The notes beneath the pieces were generated by a model. That model was not told the DNA's origin. It saw nothing but the letters and a program-made list of their open reading frames with translations, and ran no database searches. Both the position numbers and the translations under genes were made by a program. This document shows, piece by piece, positions 12,235 through 23,093 of a stretch of 45,763 nt of DNA. The stretch's first letter is position 1; the number at the start of each line of letters is the position of its first letter. The stretch covers positions 465,823 to 511,585 of the forward strand of contig PJRA01000198.1 in the NCBI GenBank assembly GCA_016987375.1, read 5' to 3'. The DNA comes from Brachionus koreanus. Its lineage: Eukaryota; Rotifera; Eurotatoria; Ploima; Brachionidae.

Positions 12235-12417
12235 AGAATTAAACAAGGAAGTTTTTTATTAACACCAATTATCATTATTATTTCAAAGATTTTAAATTAA
12301 TTAAAATTATTTCAGGAATTCAATTTCCCGAATTTTATTTGAAAAATTTTTTTTATTTAAAATATTTGTTTTATTTTTAAAAAAAAAATTTAAATTTTTT
12401 TTACGTATTTGAATTTG

Positions 12418-13307
12418 TTACATATATATTTTACGCATTAGATTTATAGTCCAATAATGAAAAGTAATGTTGCTCAAAATCAATATTATTTCAGATAAAC
12501 CAAAAAAACTGTAAACTAAATTCAATTAAAATTTTTATTTGGTTTAGGAAAATATCCAAGATAAAATAATTACCATAGTAGACGCAATTTGAATTGTGAA
12601 TTGTGAATAGGCAAATGGCCGAAATAAAGCTTAGGGCAAAAGCAATCGCTAGTTTTTTGCGTACATCATAACAATTGGGCTAAGAAAAAAAATTTTTGTT
12701 TTTCTTTACTAATCATTAAATTGAGAAAAAAATTTTACCAATTTTTCTATCTTCAGTCTGGACTCAATTGACAAAACTAGCATTTTGAACACAGATGCTG
12801 AGATTAAATAGGTACAAAAGCCCAATTTGTGCATGTCTAAATTAAAAATTTGAAAAAAATTATTTTTAAAATATTAATCATTAGACCATAGTTTGAGTTT
12901 GAAGTAAACATAGATAGAATAAAAAGTCCAATGATTTCTACTTTATTTATTTGATAGGCAAAGAATATTTGCTTCCGAACACTGGTCAGCTTCAGATAAT
13001 CGGTTTTGTAAGCAAACGGCACGTAATCTTCAGGTATTTTGTGTGAAAATTGTGTTTTGTAGAAATCGTGTAAATATTTAGCAAGAATAAATCGAAACGG
13101 AGTGTGAATGAGTATAAGCATGAACCAGAAGAATGAAGTAAGAGGATTGTAGCTGATTGTGGCACTGACAGACGGCAAAAAATTGTAAACATGGCAATGA
13201 GTTTTGTTTATTTGGCTAAAATCGACTAATAGTGGGTAAATGTAGCAAAAGGCCAGAGCTATTAAGGGGCATGCGGTAGCACATGCCACCACGAATTCGG
13301 CTTTCAT
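12418..13307 (-). CDS. PGAP2: Post-GPI attachment to proteins factor 2 (PGAP2/FRAG1 family)
   Basis: Multi-pass Golgi/ER membrane protein required for lipid remodelling of GPI anchors (family knowledge). I join four exons in gene order: 13307-12887, 12836-12739, 12679-12574, 12515-12418, giving 240 residues, close to the usual 250 or so. The family signature is an N-terminal TM, then a Cys-containing loop reading THCHVYNFLPSVSATISY. Further TMs follow, with KVEIIGLFILSMFTSNSNY in the middle. The C-terminal block VYSFFGLSEIILILSNITFH matches the family's last TM region. The start is taken at 13307. A TTG nine bases upstream extends the frame but is not a usual start, and an acceptor AG at 13325-13326 leaves a 17-nt leader. 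A diverged paralogue lies at 22289-23093. L2HGDH follows on the same strand. Confidence 0.88.
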
Positions 13308-13326
13308 TAACACCAAGTAATTTCCT

Positions 13327-16300
13327 AAAATAGTTTAGATTTTTCTAATTATGCATCTTAAACGCTAAAAATTTTTGAACTCAATTTTTTTTTCAATTTG
13401 CACAAATGTTAATATGTTCATAAATTTTTTTTTCTTTTTTATTTAGGCAAAATTTATTTAATCTAGTAGAATAAACGTTTATTTTTTAGTTTTATTATTT
13501 AATCACGCATCAAATTTTATTTGAATAATTTTTTTTATTAAATTTTAAAAAAAAATCTTTAAATTATTTTAATATTTTAAAAAAATATAATTAACTTAGT
13601 TAAAATAGATAAAATTCAGAAGAATATTAATCTAACCTTTAATATAAATTTTGATTTATTTTAAAGACATGTGTTTTTTTTTTAAAAAAATAAATGATTG
13701 ATTGATTGAATAGCATTCTGGTTTACTCAAGGTAAATTGCGTCGCAAAACTCTAGAGGAACCATAACAAAAACGTCTGTTTTTTTTAAGTGCATCAAAAA
13801 CAGTCATTTCATCTTTTTAGTTCAATAAGATTTTTAATTAAACATTTTCGTTTTAGGAATTCAATTTTTTTGTCCATATGGTGTTTAAAGATTAATTTAA
13901 TTTCTCGTAAAAAAAATATTACCAAGATAATGAAGCCAAATATAATATTGAAATTAACAGGAGTTTTTTTTTCGATTAAGTCATGTAACCTTTTTAATTT
14001 AGTAAAAAATCAAATAAAAAATTTTCAGAGTTTATTAATTAAAAAAATTGATTTAAAAAAATTATCATGTTATGCATTCTGTATTGGCACATTTTGATTC
14101 TGTTGCGTATTTCCTGGTTAGGCTTAATGTCAAAAAATTGAACACAATATTGCTGAAAATGAAAGCATTTTCGAACATAGCAAATAAACTATACACTTAA
14201 GAGGAAAATTTATTAGTTAATCTTAAATAAAAAACATGCCTATTAGTAGAAAATATTTTGGGCTAAAGTCAACCAGATTTTTCGAATTGAATCCTTAATC
14301 CATCTATTTCAAAACCATGCAATTCTTAAGCTTAAAATAATTCTCAAGCCGATTAGTATTTTAGTTGTTCAAGCAAGAGCATATCAATGGAGTTTTATCA
14401 ATAAAAAATAAGAGTCTTTATTTTCAATTTTTCAATCATATTTGCATAGATTTTTAAGTTGAATTTCTTAAATTATTCGTTATATTTACATAATAGGATA
14501 GACACTGTTTTTTTTTCTCATAGCTTATCGTTTACTCAAATCAAAATAATGACAAGCTCAATGTTGATTTATGTATTTTATTTGATGGAAGAAAGATTCA
14601 CATAAAAACTATAAAGATATTTTTTGATAATTTTTTTCTCTATTAATTAAAGAGAAGAAAAGTCTATGCAAATTAAATTTAATATCAAAGCACTTTTAAA
14701 ATATTAATTGAGCTTAGATTTTGATTTAAAAGGTTTAGAGCTTTTTCAAAGAGAAAATGTCAATTTAAACCGTATTAATTTTCGTCTAAATGCAGCGCTA
14801 AATCATTTTTATTAATCGATTATAAAAAATCTATTATCTTCAGAAAATATTGATTAATAATTTAAATAATTTATTATTTCAAAATTTGAATTAATAAATC
14901 ATAAGATTAGTTTATCTTGTAATGAAAAAAATTTTTTTTATATATTTTTATTTTTAATCTAAAGAAATTAAGAATGCATCAATGTAGACAGAAAGAATAA
15001 ATGGATTTTTGGTCATGGTTACATGGTTTTAATGTTTAGAGCTTTGCCTAATCACCTGATACAATTCGACTGATAATTGATGATGCTGTAAAAGATAAGA
15101 TGTTAATTTTTTTAAAATCTAATTTGTTTAAAAAGCCTTGAAAATTAACTCGAGAATGTAAACATTGTTAAAGAGAAAAAAAGAGAGAAATAAATTTGCT
15201 TCATTTAATATTTTATTTAAATAAAACATTTGGGAGTAAAAAAATACTTTTCGGGTTTATTCAAGATAAAATTTGGAAAAGATAATATTTTTGCAGTCTG
15301 ATTATTCGCATTTGAATATGTGCCGTTTTAATTCGATTAACTAGTAATTCGTTTAATCGGTAATGATGTAAAACATGGCAAAATTAAAGCTCTAGCAAAA
15401 GCAAAAAAAAAAGGATTCATTCAAGAAGCTTTGTTTCTAGATAAGGCTGTTATCTTTCAAGTAATTTAAAGAAAACCTTTGCTAATTAGCTAAAATCCAA
15501 ATATGGAAATCACATTTTGTTTCAATTACTGAAAGTGGGTAATTTGAGACCCATTGTGGTTAAGTTAATTCAAGGACCGACCATATTTCGGAAGCTTTTT
15601 AAATGCTTATTTTCTAATTTAGATAGTGTTAAAAAAAACTTCCTTTTTATTCAAAATACACCATTACATAAAATTCTTTTATAAAATAATGAATGCTTAT
15701 CTTAATTATTTTACTTAGTTAAAAAGCGGAAATAGTTCGTCTTGCTTATTCCTAGTTCAAATTTTCATATTATTCCCATTTCCGGTTTAAGTTGTCACTA
15801 ATCATCAAAGCCTATTCAATTTATTTTTTCAATTATCAAATTGAAATTTATTTAAAAAGTAATTTTTTCTTACAAATTTTTAAACAACTTTTATTCAAAA
15901 TGTAAGCTTTCTATTTTGTTCACTTCATGATTTATTTAATTAATTTTATGATTAATTGAAAAAATAAAATACATTCAACTATTACGCTTTAATTTTGTAG
16001 CAGTTTTTTACCTAGATGGGATGTAATTTTTATCTAGATTGTTTATATATTAAAAACAATTGGTGTTAATAAAAAAAGATGATGAAAAAAACAAAGGAAA
16101 AATTGTTTCCTTTTTTTTAAATTTAAAATTTAGAATATTAAACCCAAATCGAAAAATCTGCTTAGTGTTTTCTTCTACTACTAAGATATCTTCTGATACC
16201 AATAGAAATAACACCACAAAAAAATATAGAAAAATTAAAAAAAATTTTTTTAAAAATTCAAGGACCTGAAAATAAAATTTAAATTAATTGAAAAATAGAA

Positions 16301-16696
16301 AATCAATTCTTTAGAGCATTGAAGTTATACTGCTATACTTTTGACGCTGGCATTGTGTTAAGTGTCACTCTGGTTGCGTGTCTCATATGCTGAACATTTT
16401 CGAAAAAAATTTTTTTTTTTTTTTTTTATTTTTTCATTCTTCACACAAGTATTTTCCTCGAGGGAATGCTCAATTAATTTCCAATTATTAATCTAGTAGA
16501 TTGTTTTCCAAAGTTGGCAACTAAATCAAACAAATAAATGTAATAAAATACTTTACATAATCAAAATGGAAAATTTTTTGCAATCTATCTCTTTTTTAGA
16601 ATGCATCTGGGATGCATTTTTCTCTAAATTTATCTAAGCAAATTTATTATTTTAGATATTTTGAATTTTTAGACATTTTTGTTTTCTATTAAACAA
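13327..16696. other. Large intergenic region upstream of PGAP2 and of the GPCR
   Basis: PGAP2 and the GPCR are divergent, so this stretch should hold both promoters. It is A/T-rich with a poly-A/poly-T run at about 16398-16440. I see no conserved core promoter, RNA gene or repeat family. Open stretches at 13789-14097 and 16060-16269 lack an ATG start and are compositionally random. Confidence 0.5.
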
Positions 16697-16705
16697 ATGA
16701 TCTGA
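16697..16705 (+). promoter_or_regulatory. Two-codon upstream ORF before the GPCR start
   Basis: ATG ATC TGA ends one base before the GPCR ATG at 16707. If it lies in the mRNA leader, such a minimal uORF could lower translation initiation at the main start. It could also be chance in an A/T-rich leader. Confidence 0.35.
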
Positions 16706-16706
16706 A

Positions 16707-18404
16707 ATGTTAAATACAACCAAAGATGACTTTTACATACGGCTATTGAGTAGTAGTCGTTTTAACAAGTTAAATACCACATTTAGTATTGGCAATATAA
16801 AGCTGGACTTGGACAGAACAACCATGATCGGAATAATAGCCAAAGAGTTGATGAAACAATTCGATCAAGAAACAACTAGCCGTTTGAATCCGGACTTTTT
16901 GAGCACCACACGGCTTTCAGGCTCCTATTTAAGCCCGTCCTCAGACAGCATTCACAACAAAATAGACAACATTGTGGTCAGCATTAACCTGTGCCAAATG
17001 CTATTCGGCATATTGGGTAATTTAATTTGTATTTGTATTCTAATGCAAAAAAAGTTGCTCAATCGACGCTTTAATCTCTATCTTCTATTCCTGGCCATTG
17101 CTGATTTTAGTTTCTGCCTAATTGTCTTCATCAATTACTACATAGCATTCGTAAACCCTCTACGAGCGCTCTACGATCTAAGCAAACTAACATGCTACTT
17201 TACGGACTACATTGTGGGCAGCATCGACGCATTTTGTGTCTTTTTAACCCTTATTTTGTCAATAGATCGCTTGTATGCTATCAAAAAGCCAATTAAAAGC
17301 AAAGTGTTTTTCACTTATCGTTTTCCCAAGCGCATTGCCCTGTCCGGCTACTTATTTATATTGTTCATCAAATCGCCTGAAATTTTTTTGAGCCAGCGCT
17401 ATTATGGGATTCCGACACAAAATTTTAACAATTTTAGTGAAAATTTTCGCCATAACACAACAACAAACGATTTTTTAATAGATATCGTGACACAATCAAA
17501 AGAAAAATTTCAGACCTCAACTATTGAAATTAATATTGAGCAAGTAGCCACTCCTTCATGCAATTCAAAAAACTGGTTTCAAGCCTCGGAACGAAATGGA
17601 ACAGAAAGTCCAACATCTCATCTAGCATATATAATTTACTGTAATATCATAATTCCACTTGTTTTTAACATCATACCAGCTCTGGTCATATTGATTCTCA
17701 ATTTGACCCTCTGGTTTTTCATGAGACAATACACAAAAATAATGACTCGAGGACCATCGAAAATATCCAAAGGTTTCTTGACTAATTATCATATAAACGG
17801 GTCGTCCAGACGCGCCATTACCACCACCCAAAAGTCCCACTACTTTACTATAATAATATTGGGTTTTTGGCTCTTGCTAACCAATATACCCTACTATACA
17901 TTTTTCACCTACTATTGGGCTCACAATCTTCGCCTAATACAAGACACTACCAGACTTCATTTGACCATACAGGCCATTTCATCTGCTTTCTTCAACTCCA
18001 ATCATTGTATTAATATCATAATCTATTTGATTTTTAATCGAGATTTTCGCCTCAGTACTATCAAAACATTGTTCAATGTTTTTAATTTAAACCCAATATT
18101 TAAACTAAATCCAATGTATTTTAAAATATCAACACCACAAAGTTCAGTGAGGGTTCTGAACAACACAATAAGACTTAAAAATTTGCACAAAGATCAAAAT
18201 TTTACAGTGACTATTGACGATTATGATGATGCTAAAAGTTTTCATGAAAAATCGATAAAAATCAAGTCAAATATAGTGCAAAATAGCTTTAATGAAGGCG
18301 CTACAAGCTATTCTACACTAAATTTAAATGCTCAATCTAATAATAATAAATTGTTGATTACTAACAAGGGTATTAAATTTTTTAAAATAAATAGGAAAAA
18401 ATAA
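16707..18404 (+). CDS. Rhodopsin-class G protein-coupled receptor, intronless, peptide-receptor-like
   Basis: One uninterrupted frame of 565 residues encodes a seven-TM receptor; the ligand cannot be named. The N-terminus is about 85 residues with possible N-glycosylation sites (NTT near residues 3 and 23). Landmarks are GNL in TM1 (104-106), LAIAD in TM2 (Asp 133), Cys 163 before TM3, DRLY after TM3 (187-190), FWLLLTNIPY in TM6 (387-396) and NHCINIIIY in TM7 (432-440). The second extracellular loop is long (about 230-300) and holds Cys 285, the likely disulfide partner of Cys 163. Three canonical motifs are altered: DRY reads DRL, CWxP reads FWLL with the Pro shifted, and NPxxY lacks its Pro. 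The last 110 or so residues are a polar cytoplasmic tail. The lack of introns contrasts with every neighbour and suggests a retrocopy or a lineage-typical intronless receptor. Confidence 0.9.
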   Translation: MLNTTKDDFYIRLLSSSRFNKLNTTFSIGNIKLDLDRTTMIGIIAKELMKQFDQETTSRLNPDFLSTTRLSGSYLSPSSDSIHNKIDNIVVSINLCQMLFGILGNLICICILMQKKLLNRRFNLYLLFLAIADFSFCLIVFINYYIAFVNPLRALYDLSKLTCYFTDYIVGSIDAFCVFLTLILSIDRLYAIKKPIKSKVFFTYRFPKRIALSGYLFILFIKSPEIFLSQRYYGIPTQNFNNFSENFRHNTTTNDFLIDIVTQSKEKFQTSTIEINIEQVATPSCNSKNWFQASERNGTESPTSHLAYIIYCNIIIPLVFNIIPALVILILNLTLWFFMRQYTKIMTRGPSKISKGFLTNYHINGSSRRAITTTQKSHYFTIIILGFWLLLTNIPYYTFFTYYWAHNLRLIQDTTRLHLTIQAISSAFFNSNHCINIIIYLIFNRDFRLSTIKTLFNVFNLNPIFKLNPMYFKISTPQSSVRVLNNTIRLKNLHKDQNFTVTIDDYDDAKSFHEKSIKIKSNIVQNSFNEGATSYSTLNLNAQSNNNKLLITNKGIKFFKINRKK

Positions 18405-19820
18405 ATACAATTATTTATTTTTATTTTAAAACAAGTCAGTTAAATGATCACTAGTCGAGCAATAAAATATTTCAAACGTTTTTTTTTTCTAGGAAATTTT
18501 AGTTTTTTTTTTATGTTTCTTATGTTTTTATATGTAATTTTTAATTCCACTAACTTTAAAAAATATAAACTACTAATTTTTTGATAAATAAATTTAAAAT
18601 TAAGAAAAAATTATTTGTATCTTTTTTCAAGATAAAACGTTTTTTTTTCCCTTGAATTCTGTTTATTTAATAAGATTAATTAGACAAATATTATGCTAAA
18701 AAATAAAAATCTAATTTGTAATTTAATTAATTTTTTTTATACTTCATTTTGAGGTACTGTCAATATTTTATTTATGCACAATCACTCAGACATTCTTTAT
18801 TTTTATTAATTAAATTCGTTTGTTAATAATAATTTTTTGAATTCTAAGACATGCCTGCGCTCGCATCCGGTTTTAACCCCATTTTTTTAACAATGCATAC
18901 TGAAATTATATTTGAAAATAATTAAAAACTTAATTGATATCAAACTTGCCTATAAGTCACAGTCATAGTAAGTCTAAGTCACAAAAAATTGAGTCAAAGC
19001 TATGACTTGACTTGATTTAAGACTTGTCAGATTGATATTATTCTTATTTTAATGACTTGACATTTTATTTTTAAACTATTGAAAAAGGATTGTAAATTCT
19101 AAATAATGCATTGATTTAACAGCAAGTTTAAATGTTTTGATCATTTGGGATTTTTTATTTGAAAAAAATTTTAATATCATAATCTTGTGTGTGCTTTGTA
19201 TCTGATAATTCTAGGAATTCAAATTTTTGGATTAAATAGAAAATAATCAGTGTCAACTAAAGAGATAAAGCAAAAATGAATACTAATCCATATTTAATTT
19301 ACGTCTGAAGAAGTTTTAACTCGATAATTAATTAGAAAAATAAAAAATTTCTATTTCCTTTATTTTTTTAAACTAATAGAAAAATCATACTATATTAATA
19401 TTCTAGAAAAGATTATTTGTGCATCATTGTTTAAGTATGAGGGATCGATGTTTTACCATTAAATGTAGTAAAATGATGTGATGAATATATTTTTGATCAA
19501 TTCCTATCAACATAATAAAAAATTTAAACATCTGAAGCCTTTATTTGTTGACTCATAAAATTGTGTTTTTTATTAAAGGTTGGATAATTTTTATTTTGAC
19601 ATTTTTGTAAAATTTAAAAGTCATATTATTAGACTCTTCTTCGAATTACAAGTTAGTCAATAGCTTGACTTCTAAAATATATTAAAACAACTCCTTTATT
19701 TAATCTTAAAACTATTCAAAAATTTATTAAGCGACCTACGATATAACAGACAATTTTTATTTCACACCATTTCATAATAATTATTGTTCAAATAGATTAA
19801 TCATTTCTCAACTCAATAAT
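18405..19820. other. Intergenic spacer downstream of the GPCR
   Basis: A/T-rich. It contains a short GC-richer string near 18853-18880 (GCGCTCGCATCCGG) and the degenerate AGTC/GACTT hairpin annotated separately. No gene was found. Confidence 0.5.
18950..19066. repeat. Degenerate AAGTC/GACTT repeat with hairpin symmetry
   Basis: The left part repeats AGTC-type units (AAGTCACAGTCATAGTAAGT) and the right part repeats the complement (GACTTGACTTG, AAGACTTGTC). The block can therefore fold back on itself. It is a short, decayed satellite-like array. Confidence 0.55.
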
Positions 19821-19825
19821 TCTAA

Positions 19826-19960
19826 TTATTTATTTATTTCAGTTAACGCCTAATAGGCGATGTAAAAATAAAAAAACAGAATTTAATGTATAGGAACGAT
19901 CAAGGAGCTTAGGAGGCCATTCAGCAACAATGGAGGCTTTCCAAGGTAAATGTTTAATTT
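19826..19960 (-). mobile_element. Candidate LINE 3' end (stem-loop plus AAATAAATAAATAA tail), minus strand
   Basis: Read on the minus strand, a perfect small stem-loop CGCCTATTAGGCG (19847-19859) is followed a few bases later by a short AAAT microsatellite. Several non-LTR retrotransposon clades end this way: a hairpin recognised by the reverse transcriptase, then a simple-repeat tail. The sequence inside the element reaches toward the assembly gap. On the + strand the same bases can be read as acceptor TTTATTTCAG and a short ATG exon ending in AAG before GTAAAT, so a host exon is the alternative. Confidence 0.4.
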
Positions 19961-20055
19961 TAATTAAAAAGCTTTTGTTAGGTCTTCAAGCATTTTTCTA
20001 TAAGTCTCGTTTCCTATATTTCTTTAGCATTTCTCTATCGAGTCACTAATACCAT

Positions 20056-20104
20056 NNNNNNNNNNNNNNNNNNNNNNNNNNNNNNNNNNNNNNNNNNNNN
20101 NNNN
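20056..20104. other. Assembly gap (49 Ns)
   Basis: Unresolved bases, lying between the LINE-like 3' tail and the decayed reverse transcriptase, so probably caused by repeats. Confidence 0.99.
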
Positions 20105-20240
20105 TCTACAAGTTTCATTATTTTAAGAAACTCAATTTGATCTTCTTCTACACATTCAAGTATCTCTTTAAATATTGATTTGTTACTCAGTTCTTCTTCT
20201 TTAATCAGACTTTTTTCAAACGCTCTAAAAATACCCTATG
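20105..20240 (-). other. Possible orphan exon fragment on the minus strand beside the gap
   Basis: On the minus strand an acceptor ACTCACATAG at about 20240 opens a frame reading GIFRAFEKSLIKEEEL and about 27 further residues, rich in charged residues and without a stop until the gap. It could be an exon of a fragmented host gene or part of a retroelement. I do not recognise the protein. Confidence 0.3.
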
Positions 20241-20689
20241 TGAGTTTATTAATTAGGAGTCATTTTACGAATACAAGTTTTCCTTTCAGTAGCTTATTTT
20301 TTATCTTTTCTAATCCGAGCAAATTTGTAGTTCTTGATGTTCTTTTTAATATTTCTTAATTTTCTTATATAAATGAAAGGTTTAAATCTTAACCAACAGT
20401 GCACTACGCATTTAGTCGTGATTTTTTGGAATAATTTAACAAAAAATTTAACTAATTTTACTAAGTGATAACTCTTCTTAAAGAATAATATAAAATCAAT
20501 AATAAAAAAAAAATTTGAATTTTTTAAACGTCCTTATTGAGTAAATAAAAGTAAAATAGATGTTCATTCTTAAAAATATTTAATAACTAATTTTAGATTA
20601 ATTAAAATCTCTTTAAAAAGATATTTAGTATATTGGAAATTTTGAATTTTGGGACAAAAACAAATCAAAAGTTTAAAATTGAGATTACT

Positions 20690-21500
20690 ATAAAAAAATT
20701 GCCGGAAAATTGTATCAATTTAGCTCGGCACGGATTTCTTCAACAGAGATCCTGTAGTACAAATTTACTTGAGACTCTGGACCTGATTACACATGACTTT
20801 TCAAATGGCTACCCTGTGGTTCTGTCCTTGGTTCCATCTAATTCATTATATACATAAATGATTTACTTGAGAGTATCCATAACATATATATCAAATATAT
20901 ATCAAAAATGACCTTAAATGGGACTTCCAAGTTAACTATGTTACAGCTAAAGCTAATAGAATTTTAGGTATGTTGAAGAAATCGTTTATATAACCCAATG
21001 TTAACAACATTAAACTTCTGTACACCTCAATGGTCAGACCTCACTTAGAATTCGCCTAAGATAGAAGAGATTCAACATAGGGTTACTAAGTTAGTTCTAA
21101 ATTCAAAACACCTGACTTACTCGACACGCTTATCTAAATTCGGCCTGACGGACCCAACTTACAGAAGATTGAAGGGAGATCTGATCCAGATGTTCAAGTT
21201 AATAAATAAAGTTGAGTTAGTTGATTTAAAAAGAATTAATCTATAGTCAAAGTGGTCAAGCATATGATTTAAGAGAGCACTCAAAGTCTCCTCGTCGATA
21301 ACAAATAAAAAAATGTTCTTCGCCTTTCCATTTTTCACAAAAAGAGTTGTAAATAGATGGAACGGATTACCGGAAGAGATAGTTAGCGCAAAAACGTTGA
21401 ATATTTTTAAGTTGAAATTAGATACATGGTTTGTGAAAAAGAAGCGACTGCTATAGCTCATTAAAGCTCTGATCGGGTATTTTTCCGAGTTGCAGTTCAA
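20690..21500 (+). pseudogene. Decayed non-LTR retrotransposon (LINE) reverse transcriptase
   Basis: Several pieces of a jockey/CR1-type polymerase can be read in shifting frames. ARHGFLQQRSCSTNLLETLD (from about 20728) matches the block before the catalytic motif. ANRILGMLKKSF, then LLYTSMVRPHLEFA (20947-21057), matches the thumb region. HRVTKLVLNSKHLTYSTRLS, then RRLKGDLIQMFKL (21075-21203), and RVVNRWNGLPEEIVSAKT (from about 21340) form the C-terminal tail typical of these proteins. The catalytic FADD-type motif is missing, and internal stops, frameshifts and deletions are frequent. The copy ends near a run reading AATACTACTAATACCAAC. It cannot be active. Confidence 0.85.
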
Positions 21501-21540
21501 CTTAATACTACTAATACCAACTTTTAAAAAATAGCTTTAA

Positions 21541-22288
21541 ATCTAATCTCTGCAAATTGAACGAAACAGGTGTATTATTAATTTTACCTTTAGAAAAAAA
21601 TTATTTCAATTCTAATTTTTTGTCTGGTTTTTTGTTTCAGAATTTCCAGTTTATGTGAATTTTTTATTTTTAATTTTTATTTTTGCTTAAAATTCTTAGA
21701 AATTTATATGATAACAAATAAAAGTCTAACTAAAAATTTAAATTTTTCATTCTCTTTTTTCAAATTAAAAATCAAAGAAATTTATCTATTTTTTTTTCTC
21801 TTATTAGAAACTAGAAAAAACAAGTTTTACATGGCGACTGGCGAATTTTTTTTTAAACGAGTCACATTTTTTTGAGAAAAGCAATTCAAATCAAGAGAAA
21901 TGTTTGACTCGTATACAAGCAAGTTTCTTCTATTTGTGGTTTCTTGTATATGATGAAATACGCTAGTTACTGCGATATAGTGTTCTATATAAGCCATTAA
22001 GGCTTTTGCAGTCCTAATGAATTCAATTTTATTATTTCTTTATCAATTAGAGCCTTAAAACTATAAATATATTTGCTGTCCTTGCTGATATTGCTTCTTT
22101 TGGTAGTTTATTCGACGATCAACATGATTAGATGTAATTAATATTTAACAAAATAATTTATAACACAAATATAATTGACAGAAGAATGATAATAAAATGT
22201 CTCAAAATGTTAGTAAAAAAAAAGCATTTTTATGTATCTCTAATTTTTGGTGAGAGTTTTTTTTTAAAATCTGGTTGAAAAAATTTTC
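21541..22288. other. Spacer between the LINE fossil and the PGAP2 paralogue
   Basis: Mostly A/T-rich. On the minus strand about 22022-21831 stays open for some 60 codons (AKALMAYIEHYIAVTS within it), and nearby frames also carry short open segments, which hints at another decayed mobile element. No family could be assigned, and no start or splice structure supports a gene. Confidence 0.4.
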
Positions 22289-23093
22289 TTAACTAACTAT
22301 AGAAAAAAATTTACTTACCGAAATTTGTGCACAAGTAAAAATGCCAAAGGAAAAATATATTTGCAATAATATATATATAGTTATCAAATTAAACAAAAAT
22401 ATAAATCCAATAATCAAACGTTTTTTAAAACAATTAATCTTTGAAAAAAAAATTTTTTTACTAATAATTATTTTATTTTTTATTAAATATTGTTACCAAA
22501 TTTTCTGTACTAAGCTTTTTCTCGATTAAAATCGCAAGAAAATTAGATAAAAAAGCTCCCAGAGTATAAATACCAAAACCAGCTGTATGTATTACTAAAA
22601 ATAAATAGAAAAATAATAAATTCTAATAAACAAAAAATTTAAATTTATTACCAAAATTAAATGATGAAGTAAATACTGATGCTAAAATAATTCCTAATAT
22701 TTCAATGTTGTTCATTATATACATTAAGTAAAGACATTTCCTAAGAGCTATAAAACTTTTATATTTTCTTTCACTTATTGAGGCCAAGTAAATACAAGTG
22801 AACTTTTTTGCAACAATTTTTTTATAGATGAAATTAAGGTGCTTGGTCAGTAGAATTCGAAATGGTATTTGGTATATTACACTAAAAAGCCATAGCGAAT
22901 ATGTTAGGTGACTGAAACCGATAACAGTGCTGATCGATGGAAAAAAATTTTTTGCTCCACATTTGTACGTATTGAGTTTCTTATAGTCAGACAACAATGC
23001 ATATACATAACAAAATGTCAATGACCCAATGGGGACTATCAACGAATTTAGAACTAAAAATTTTATATTCAAGTCAAAATTAAAAATTTTCAT
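22289..23093 (-). CDS. Diverged PGAP2 paralogue, possibly C-terminally truncated
   Basis: Paralogue of PGAP2 at 12418-13307. Exon 1 (23093-22652) opens with an N-terminal TM and carries the family loop, here YKCGAKNFFPSISTVIGF, then MNNIEILGIILASVFTSSFN. Exon 2 (22594-22497) is 98 nt, the same length as exon 2 of the other copy, with the same phases. Exon 3 starts at 22438 (INCFKKRLIIGFIFLFNLI). The 3' end is uncertain. Reading through the donor-like GTAAGT at 22318 gives a stop at 22289-22291 and a protein shorter than its paralogue. Splicing there would need a fourth exon, and none with the conserved last TM was found downstream. So this is either a shortened, diverged gene or an early pseudogene. 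The unknown membrane gene ends 137 nt upstream on the same strand. Confidence 0.65.

Noticed and set aside
12992..13192. 66-codon minus-strand open frame inside PGAP2
   Set aside because: A different frame of PGAP2 exon 1; the family motifs are in the other frame.
13789..14097. 102-codon open stretch on the + strand
   Set aside because: Begins at GTG, not ATG, and is Lys/Ile/Phe-rich as expected of A/T-rich random sequence; no motif, splice context or paralogue.
16060..16269. 69-codon open stretch upstream of the GPCR
   Set aside because: Begins at TTG and is Lys/Asn-rich low complexity; no gene signal.
17622..17840. 72-codon minus-strand open frame
   Set aside because: Antisense inside the GPCR; shadow frame.
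22341..22529. 62-codon + strand open stretch
   Set aside because: Antisense to exons 2 and 3 of the PGAP2 paralogue, which have paralogue support.
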